From NCBI RefSeq assembly GCF_011759375.1, contig NZ_JAARML010000001.1:372001-436000 (forward strand): 64,000 bases of DNA. The letters run 5' to 3'. Position 1 is the stretch's first letter. Each line of letters starts with the position of its first letter. The translations under genes were made by a program, and so were the position numbers. This DNA comes from Paraflavitalea devenefica. Its GTDB lineage: Bacteria; Bacteroidota; Bacteroidia; Chitinophagales; Chitinophagaceae. Below the pieces are notes generated by a model, which was not told where the DNA came from, ran no database searches, and saw nothing but the letters and a program-made list of their open reading frames with translations. Positions 58,211-64,000 of this stretch are shown here, one piece after another.

Positions 58211-60111
58211 ACATTCATTCCATATTAAAAAACTACTGGAGGTATGATTCCTTCCGGCCTTTCCAGGAAGACATCATCCATTCCATCCTCAGTGGCAAAG
58301 ACACCCTGGCCCTCTTACCCACCGGTGGGGGCAAATCCATTTGCTTCCAGGTGCCGGCCATGGCAAAGGAGGGCTTATGCCTCGTAGTAAGTCCACTCAT
58401 TGCGCTGATGAAAGACCAGGTAGAGGCCCTGCGCAGAAAAGGAATCACAGCCTTTGCCATCTATTCCGGCATGAGCCGCAAGGAAGTCATCAACACCCTG
58501 AAAGTAGCGACCGACAGTAACTGCAAATTCCTCTATGTATCACCCGAGCGGCTGGAAACATCCCTGTTCAAAGAATACCTGCCCGCGCTGGACATCAACC
58601 TCATCGCAGTAGATGAAGCGCATTGTATTTCCCAATGGGGATATGATTTCAGGCCACCTTACTTACGCATAGCGGCCCTGCGTGAAGAATTACCCGGCAT
58701 TCCCATATTGGCCCTCACCGCCTCCGCTACGCCCCTCGTACAACAGGATATTTGCGACAAGCTGGAGTTTACCCAGCCCGGCATCTTCCGCCAGTCCTTT
58801 GAGCGGCCCAACCTCTCCTACAGCCTCTTTGAAACAGACGCCAAGATCAATAAGATCGTTGACATCCTGCAGAAAGTACCGGGCAGCAGCATTGTTTATT
58901 GCAAAAGCCGCAAACGCACCAAGTCCATCAGCGACCTGCTGAATATGCAGGATATCCAGGCCGACTACTACCATGCCGGCCTGCCACAGGAAGAACGCAG
59001 TAAAAAACAGGAAGCCTGGATCAAGAACCACACACGCGTTATCGTTTGTACCAACGCGTTCGGGATGGGCATTGATAAACCTGATGTACGTACTGTGATC
59101 CATGCCGATGTACCCGACTGCCTGGAAAACTATTACCAGGAGGCGGGACGTGCAGGCCGGGATGGCAAGAAAGCCTATGCCGTGCTCCTGTATGATAACA
59201 AGGAGTTGGATGAGCTGCAGTTATTGCCCGATGTACGTTTCCCTTCACTGGAAACCATTCGTACCGTATACCAGGCCATCGTGAACTACCTCCAGTTGCC
59301 CACTGGTTCCGGTGAAGGTGTTTACTATGATTTCGACATTACAGACTTCGCCAGTAAATTCAAGCTGGACGCCTGGACCACCACCTATGTTATCAAGGCA
59401 CTGGAGCAGGATGGCTGGCTTTCCTTTAATGAACAGGTATTCCTGCCTTCCAAAGTACAGTTTGTAACCAATAAACAATGGCTCTATGAATTTGAGGAAA
59501 GCAGCCCGGTGCTGGAGCCACTCATCACCACCTTACTCAGGACCTATGAAGGCATTTTTGATATACCGGTGAGCATTCATGAAAAAACATTGGCTTTCCT
59601 GCTGAGAAAGGAGCAGGAAGAAATTGTCAAACAGTTAAAAATATTGGATGCCAATGCCGTCATTGATTACCTGCCGCAGAAAGACAGTCCGCAGCTTTAC
59701 TTCCTGCGCCGCCGCGTAAAAGCAGAAGACCTGGTAATAGACATGGTGGATTACAAAAAGCGCAAGCAACAATACCAGGAACGCATTGCCGCCATCATCC
59801 ATTACATCCGGGAAAGGAAACAATGCCGCAGCCAATACATAGCGGTCTATTTTGGCGACAATACCACCCGCGATTGCGGCATTTGTGATAACTGCCTCAA
59901 CCGGCAGGAGCAACCCTTAACAGCCGAAGAATTTAAACAGATACATCAACGCATCGTAGACATCATAGGCGCCCATAGTATTACAGCAGATGAACTACTC
60001 TACCAACTCAATGGCATCAAAAAAGAAAAGGCCTGGCAGGTGATTAGCTTCCTCCAGGCCGAACAAAAAATATCGGTAAATGAAAAGGGATTGATCAGCT
60101 TATCATCCTAA
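58207..60111 (+). CDS. recQ: ATP-dependent DNA helicase RecQ, non-canonical start
   Basis: RecQ 3'-5' helicase. The protein-coding frame is open from a stop at 58195 and includes HSILKNYWRYDSFRPFQEDI and Walker A LLPTGGGKSICFQ (about 58306-58350), but the first ATG/GTG/TTG is GTG 58351, after the Walker motif. So translation probably begins at CTG 58207, whose CTGA overlaps the copA stop, or ATT 58213. That gives 634 or 632 residues with DEAH (AVDEAHCISQWG), helicase C-terminal motifs (VCTNAFGMGIDKPDVRTVIH) and RQC zinc cysteines (CGICDNCLNRQ). No HRDC domain is seen. Treat the 5' end as inferred. Confidence 0.92.
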   Translation: MNIHSILKNYWRYDSFRPFQEDIIHSILSGKDTLALLPTGGGKSICFQVPAMAKEGLCLVVSPLIALMKDQVEALRRKGITAFAIYSGMSRKEVINTLKVATDSNCKFLYVSPERLETSLFKEYLPALDINLIAVDEAHCISQWGYDFRPPYLRIAALREELPGIPILALTASATPLVQQDICDKLEFTQPGIFRQSFERPNLSYSLFETDAKINKIVDILQKVPGSSIVYCKSRKRTKSISDLLNMQDIQADYYHAGLPQEERSKKQEAWIKNHTRVIVCTNAFGMGIDKPDVRTVIHADVPDCLENYYQEAGRAGRDGKKAYAVLLYDNKELDELQLLPDVRFPSLETIRTVYQAIVNYLQLPTGSGEGVYYDFDITDFASKFKLDAWTTTYVIKALEQDGWLSFNEQVFLPSKVQFVTNKQWLYEFEESSPVLEPLITTLLRTYEGIFDIPVSIHEKTLAFLLRKEQEEIVKQLKILDANAVIDYLPQKDSPQLYFLRRRVKAEDLVIDMVDYKKRKQQYQERIAAIIHYIRERKQCRSQYIAVYFGDNTTRDCGICDNCLNRQEQPLTAEEFKQIHQRIVDIIGAHSITADELLYQLNGIKKEKAWQVISFLQAEQKISVNEKGLISLSS

Positions 60112-61673
60112 AACCAGCTACTGCTCTTCTTCCTGCTCTTACCACCTAATCCCAAAGCACCCAGCAAACTACGGGTGATCACATTGGCGGCAGTACGGCC
60201 TATCTGGCGGGTAACAGAGTTATCCAGCACTTTTTCTATAGTTGACTTTTCTTTCCTGCCACCACCCGAAGCCTTCTTCTCTTCTTTTGCAGCTTTCTCT
60301 TCTGCCGTCCGTTCTGCGGCTTCCTCCAGTTTGGCATTCAGTATTTCATAAGCGCTTTCAGTATCTGCTACTGCTGCATACTTCTTCACCAGTTTGGAGC
60401 TATTCACAATACCGTCTATTTCACCATCTGTCAATACATCCATCCTGGAGCGTGGGGGCACCAGCATCGTATGTACCAGTGGCGTGGGAATGCCCTTTTC
60501 GTTCAACATCGTTACCAGGGCCTCGCCAATACCCAGTTGGGTAAGTAACTCTTCTGTTTTATAGAATTCCGTTTCAGGATAATTCTGTGCGGCCTGCTTG
60601 ATCGTCTTGCGGTCGGCAGCGGTAAAAGCGCGCAGTGCATGTTGCACCTTCAATCCCAACTGGCTCAGCACGCTGGCCGGAACATCCTGCGGGTTCTGCG
60701 TACAGAAAAAGATGCCCACACCCTTGGAGCGGATGAGTTTGATCACTGTCTCAATCTGTTGCAGCAGGGCATCCGTCGCTTCCTGGAATACCAGGTGCGC
60801 CTCATCAATAAACATCACCAGCTTGGGCTTATCCAGGTCGCCGGCTTCCGGAAGCGTAGCATACAATTCGGCCAGCAATTGCAACATAAAAGTAGAGAAC
60901 AGCTTGGGCCTGTTTTGCATATCTGTTACCCGCAGCACACTGATCATGCCGCGGCCATCATCGGCAATACGCATCAGGTCGTCTACTTCAAAAGATGGTT
61001 CGCCAAAGAAAACATCCGCCCCCTGCTGTTGCAGTTCTATCACCTTACGCAGGATCGTACCTGTGCTGGTAGTGGCGATCTTACCATATTCCTTTTCGAT
61101 CTCTGCCTTGCCTTCATTGCTTACAAACTGCAATACCTTGATAAAATCCTTCAGGTCGAGCAGGGCCAGCTTATGATCATCGCAATACTTGAAGATCATG
61201 GATACCAACCCCTGCTGTGTATCATTCAGGTCTAATATCTTGGATAGGAGGATGGGACCAAACTCGCTCACCGTAGCCCTTAACCGTACCCCTTTTTCAT
61301 TACTCAGGGTCATTAGTTCTACCGGGAAGGCGGCAGGCTTATAGGCTGTTCCAATCACCGCCATCCGTTCTTTGATCTTCTCATTATCGGTACCTGCAGC
61401 GGCAATGCCACTCAGGTCGCCTTTAATATCCATCAGCAATACCGGCACACTGGCATCACTCAGGGCTTCTGCTATTACCTGTAAAGTTTTAGTTTTACCG
61501 GTACCGGTAGCACCGGCTATCAGGCCATGCCGGTTCATCGTTTTCAGGGGCAGCTTTACCAAAGCGCCGGGCACGGCTGCTTTGTCCAGCATACCGGCGC
61601 CCAATACAGCAAATTCTCCTTTGAAAGTATAACCTTCCTGCACGGCTTGCAGGAATACTTCAGTGTTTGGCAT
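60108..61673 (-). CDS. HerA/YjgR-like P-loop ATPase (DUF853)
   Basis: A 521-residue cytosolic ATPase of the HerA-FtsK superfamily. Walker A is GATGTGKTKTLQVI; the DIKGDLSGIAAAGT segment and VMFIDEAHLVFQEATDALL Walker B with the following sensor block FFCTQNPQDVPASVLSQLGLKVQHALRAFTAADRK are typical of DUF853/YjgR. The C-terminus is Lys/Glu-rich (EERTAEEKAAKEEKKASGGGRKEK) and basic. Function in bacteria is poorly defined. It converges with recQ, the two stop codons overlapping by 4 bp. Confidence 0.92.
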   Translation of the reverse strand: MPNTEVFLQAVQEGYTFKGEFAVLGAGMLDKAAVPGALVKLPLKTMNRHGLIAGATGTGKTKTLQVIAEALSDASVPVLLMDIKGDLSGIAAAGTDNEKIKERMAVIGTAYKPAAFPVELMTLSNEKGVRLRATVSEFGPILLSKILDLNDTQQGLVSMIFKYCDDHKLALLDLKDFIKVLQFVSNEGKAEIEKEYGKIATTSTGTILRKVIELQQQGADVFFGEPSFEVDDLMRIADDGRGMISVLRVTDMQNRPKLFSTFMLQLLAELYATLPEAGDLDKPKLVMFIDEAHLVFQEATDALLQQIETVIKLIRSKGVGIFFCTQNPQDVPASVLSQLGLKVQHALRAFTAADRKTIKQAAQNYPETEFYKTEELLTQLGIGEALVTMLNEKGIPTPLVHTMLVPPRSRMDVLTDGEIDGIVNSSKLVKKYAAVADTESAYEILNAKLEEAAERTAEEKAAKEEKKASGGGRKEKSTIEKVLDNSVTRQIGRTAANVITRSLLGALGLGGKSRKKSSSWF

Positions 61674-61788
61674 AAGGCAGATTTATAAGGGGAAGATACA
61701 GGATTGAAAGAAAATCAATCACAAAAACTTGTTATCTGTAAGTAATCGGAGTACTTGTTCCCTACTCACCACACCCTCGAAGCAAGCG

Positions 61789-61817
61789 CATTGCTGATTG
61801 CCGACTGCCGATTGCCG
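61789..61817. repeat. Heptad tandem repeat, CGGCAAT type, downstream of the GroES-like gene
   Basis: On the minus strand: CGGCAAT, CGGCAGT, CGGCAAT, CAGCAAT then G. It is 8 bp after the stop at 61826. It matches the copy at 46699-46727 at 27 of 29 positions. Confidence 0.8.
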
Positions 61818-61825
61818 TCCTTCCC

Positions 61826-62197
61826 TCACATCTCCTCTTCCCTTTCCAGCATCAGGATCGCACTCTGGGGTACGATATAATATTTCTCATTCTCGTACAA
61901 TACTTCCGTCGCTCCGCTGAGCAGGAACACGGCCAGGTCGCCCTCCCTTGCCTGCAGGGGAATATACTTCACCTGTTCTTCATGCCCTTTCCACGATTCA
62001 TCTTCCACTGGCATGGGAATAGCATAGCCAGGTCCTGTTTTAATCACATATCCCTGCTGCACCTTCTCCTTTTCCTGTACCCCGGGAGGCAGGTACAAAC
62101 CACTTTCTGTGCGTTCATTGGCTTTGGAAGGCCGTATTAATACCCGGTCGCCTATTACAATCAGCTTCTTAAAAGTATTATCGTTCGTCAGTCGCAT
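61826..62197 (-). CDS. GroES-like co-chaperone, stand-alone
   Basis: From ATG 62197 (MRLTNDNTFKKLIVIGDRVLI) a 123-residue protein with the GroES/Cpn10 fold: IGDRVLIRPSKANERTESGLYLPPGVQEKEKVQQGYVIKTGPG and a C-terminal VLYENEKYYIVPQSAILMLE. A 20-25 residue insertion (MPVEDESWKGHEEQVKYIP) before the second half makes it longer than the usual 95-100 residues. The mobile loop resembles GroES (SGLYLPP). No groEL is adjacent. It may serve a second chaperonin role or bind another client. Confidence 0.88.
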   Translation of the reverse strand: MRLTNDNTFKKLIVIGDRVLIRPSKANERTESGLYLPPGVQEKEKVQQGYVIKTGPGYAIPMPVEDESWKGHEEQVKYIPLQAREGDLAVFLLSGATEVLYENEKYYIVPQSAILMLEREEEM

Positions 62198-62215
62198 AAG
62201 AATGATCTTAAAGGG

Positions 62216-62249
62216 CAAAATTACCCCCTCTCCCCCATTTATTAACAAA
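62216..62249 (-). promoter_or_regulatory. Promoter of the GroES-like gene
   Basis: On the minus strand TAATTTTG (62223-62216) matches TAnnTTTG, and TTTG (62249-62246) lies 22 bp upstream, close to the -33 spacing. The ATG at 62197 is about 19 bp from the box. This rules out a longer frame that begins upstream of the promoter. Confidence 0.65.
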
Positions 62250-62323
62250 ATATTACACGCCACTTGTCGGTTATAGCAAATGATTTAATTTTATTTACAC
62301 TATCGAACTAAATCTACCTAACA

Positions 62324-63025
62324 ATGGAAGGAAAGAAACCTAAAATCTTGTTGTGTGAAGACGATCAGAACCTGGGCAGTGTACTAAAGAATTACCTGGA
62401 ATTAAATGATTTCGATGTGACCCTGGAACGTGATGGCCGCCTCGGACTGGCCGCTTTCCAGCGAGAGAAATTTGAGCTTTGCCTGCTCGACATTATGATG
62501 CCTCACATGGACGGATTTACCCTTGCGGAGGAGATCCGTGATATTGATCCGGATATCCCCTTGTTCTTCCTCAGTGCCAAAACCATGAAGGAAGACATCA
62601 TCCAGGGCTATAAGTTGGGTGCCGATGATTACATTACCAAGCCATTCGACAGCGAGGTACTGTTATTGAAGATAAAAGCCATCATGAAAAGAAATGAAGA
62701 GGTAACCCGTGAACAGGAAAACAAAGAGTTCGACCTCGGCAGTTATCACTTCAATCCCAAGCTCCGTGAACTGAGCCATAACGGCAAAACACAGACTTTG
62801 TCGCCCAAAGAAAATGAATTGCTGAAAATGCTGTCCGAGCACATGAATGACCTGTTGCCCCGTGAGCAGGCATTGAAGAAAATATGGGGCAGCGATACTT
62901 ATTTCAACGGACGAAGCATGGACGTGTACATTGCCAAGCTGCGCAAATACCTGAAGGAAGATGATAAAATAGAGATCGTCAACATTCACGGTAATGGCTT
63001 CCGGCTGGTAGCACCTACCATATAA
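62324..63025 (+). CDS. OmpR-family response regulator
   Basis: A 233-residue transcription regulator. The receiver domain has the acidic pair CEDD, phosphoacceptor Asp56 (ELCLLDIMMPHMDGF), Lys in DYITKPFDSEVLL, and Thr/Ser in FFLSAK. A linker (NEEVTREQENKEF) leads to a winged-helix DNA-binding domain (LGSYHFNPKLRELSHNGKTQTLSPKENELLKML to KIEIVNIHGNGFRLVAP). No sensor kinase gene is adjacent; the next gene is on the opposite strand. Target genes are unknown. Confidence 0.95.
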   Translation: MEGKKPKILLCEDDQNLGSVLKNYLELNDFDVTLERDGRLGLAAFQREKFELCLLDIMMPHMDGFTLAEEIRDIDPDIPLFFLSAKTMKEDIIQGYKLGADDYITKPFDSEVLLLKIKAIMKRNEEVTREQENKEFDLGSYHFNPKLRELSHNGKTQTLSPKENELLKMLSEHMNDLLPREQALKKIWGSDTYFNGRSMDVYIAKLRKYLKEDDKIEIVNIHGNGFRLVAPTI

Positions 63026-63057
63026 TTCCGCAGTACATACCTCAACAAATACATAAG

Positions 63058-63076
63058 TCCCGCCCACAAGGCGGGA
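63058..63076. terminator. Hairpin between the convergent regulator and outer-membrane genes
   Basis: TCCCGCC at 63058-63064 pairs with GGCGGGA at 63070-63076. A weak T-rich stretch follows on the plus side (TTTATTGTTG). It sits between the two stop codons and may serve both. Confidence 0.6.
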
Positions 63077-63091
63077 TTTATTGTTGATGCG

Positions 63092-64000
63092 TTAATACTT
63101 TCTTTTTACCCTTCCTATAGAGAGACTGAACTTGAACTGGATGGTGAAATAGGAGTCATTGTGTTTGGGATCGCCTCTTATGCCTCCTTCCTGGGTCACT
63201 ATGGAGGGATCAAGTTCCTGCCTTCTGTCGGCCAGTTGCGCCGCCAGCTCCGCAGCCCCATGCGACAGATTTTCCGAAAACAGGGCAGGGTCAATATATT
63301 GCCGGCTCACATCATCGAGGTAATCCGTTTGCAATATCCGGTGCATGATCTCTACCCGGGCATTCAGCAAGGCCGATATTTCATATTTAACACCGATACC
63401 CAAGGGGAAATTAACCTGCGTAAGCCGGTAAGGTCTTCTGTCGGGATACTCCCGAAAACCCTGCCCTTCTGTATGCAGCGGTTGCAAGGCTACCCAGCTA
63501 CCGTTGATATATGCTTCCGGATTGAAATTAAACACACCCACTCCACCCATTATATAAGGTGAAAAGCGCGGAGCTTCCTTAGCCAATGATTGAAACAGCG
63601 TAAGAGGATGGAACTCCGCCAGTAAGGCTACTTCTGATATACGGCTGCGGAAATGCAGGTTGCGCTGGTAGCGGGATTTAGCAGCAGACTGATCACCATT
63701 TAATATTTTATCCGAAGCGCTCACCCTGCCGAAGGTGGCTTCCAGCCGGCCACCGATGGTTTGTTTATACAAGGCGCCTGCATAAATACCACCGGCAAAG
63801 TTAAACTGCCGCCCGTTAAGGTCTTTAATGAATCCTTTACCCAATCCTTTTCTTCCACCAAGATCAGTAAAGCAGTTCATAACACCGGCTGAGACGCCTG
63901 CTTCCCACAATACAGCAGGCTCGATCCGCTCATCATCATAAAAATAATATTGGCCGGCTACGGTATGGACACAAAAGGACAGTACCCCAAGACACACGAT
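63092..64000 (-). CDS. Outer-membrane protein of DUF6089-like type, cut by window edge
   Basis: The reading frame is open to the right edge, so the N-terminus is missing or the start is the GTG at 63997 at the edge. The visible N-terminus is signal-peptide-like (CLGVLSFCVHTVAGQYYFYDD). The mature part has the pattern of the DUF6089 family of porin-like proteins: WEAGVSAGVMNCFTDLGGRKG, FNFAGGIYAGALYKQTIGGRLEATFGRVSA, FSPYIMGGVGVFNFNPEAYING and an end rich in amphipathic strands (HNDSYFTIQFKFSLSIGRVKRKY). It is likely an outer-membrane beta-barrel of unknown role. Confidence 0.75.
   Translation of the reverse strand: MVCLGVLSFCVHTVAGQYYFYDDERIEPAVLWEAGVSAGVMNCFTDLGGRKGLGKGFIKDLNGRQFNFAGGIYAGALYKQTIGGRLEATFGRVSASDKILNGDQSAAKSRYQRNLHFRSRISEVALLAEFHPLTLFQSLAKEAPRFSPYIMGGVGVFNFNPEAYINGSWVALQPLHTEGQGFREYPDRRPYRLTQVNFPLGIGVKYEISALLNARVEIMHRILQTDYLDDVSRQYIDPALFSENLSHGAAELAAQLADRRQELDPSIVTQEGGIRGDPKHNDSYFTIQFKFSLSIGRVKRKY

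Noticed and set aside
58351..60111. recQ beginning at GTG 58351
   Set aside because: This start would remove the Walker A motif encoded just upstream in the same open frame, so it cannot be the real start of a functional helicase.

Overview
The window looks like a chromosomal segment of a Bacteroidota bacterium, most likely family Chitinophagaceae. The evidence is several perfect TAnnTTTG -7 promoter boxes directly upstream of genes, A-rich leaders without clear Shine-Dalgarno sites, a SusC/SusD pair, a PorX-type type IX secretion regulator, a fused LpxC-FabZ, TatA next to GatA, and paired clpP genes. Family-level placement is inference. No phage, integrase, transposase, CRISPR array or rRNA was seen. 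There is one tRNA, tRNA-Leu(UAG).

Layout. 1-3644: pyrD 3' end, a TerC membrane protein, rsmE and dnaB. 3645-8327: a long gene-free stretch, a small orphan ORF, and a same-strand run of four unrecognised or lytic-type genes (membrane protein with Ig/IPT-like tail, cytosolic-looking amidase-SH3, small beta-rich protein, secreted barrel-like protein). 8509-18197: housekeeping block pheT, zapB-like, zapA, rny, rplS, tatA, gatA, interrupted by opposite-strand genes (sorting-domain-like orphan, DUF6263-like protein, TlpA-like thioredoxin). 18345-23000: mltD, an 11-bp repeat array, pabB, a very acidic protein, purA. 23176-32056: susD/susC, relA/spoT, tRNA-Leu, sialate O-acetylesterase. 32390-38342: small secreted protein plus TonB-type barrel, LytS/LytTR two-component pair, tandem UspA protein. 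38523-43072: protein quality-control cluster tig, clpP1, clpP2, clpX and a 57-codon gene. 43197-48287: acyl-CoA dehydrogenase, ComEA-like HhH protein, PhnP-like hydrolase, small conserved protein, porX. 48495-53989: HD phosphohydrolase, then lipid A genes lpxD, lpxC-fabZ, lpxA and an ABC ATPase. 54133-64000: alanine dehydrogenase/tsaE, copper ATPase, recQ, HerA-like ATPase, orphan GroES-like protein, OmpR-type regulator, and a partial outer-membrane protein.

Most genes are core functions: replication (dnaB, recQ), translation (pheT, gatA, rplS, rsmE, tsaE), proteolysis (tig-clpP-clpP-clpX), and envelope construction (lpx genes, mltD, zapA, susCD). The most unusual observations are: an SSB-like acidic tip at the C-terminus of DnaB; a recQ reading frame with no ATG/GTG/TTG before its Walker A motif, which can only start at CTG or ATT overlapping or abutting the copA stop; a dispersed family of 7-bp tandem repeats in gene junctions, and a distinct 11-bp repeat array; and the four-gene amidase cassette at 4729-8327. 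Nothing was searched against databases; family assignments are from recognised motifs.
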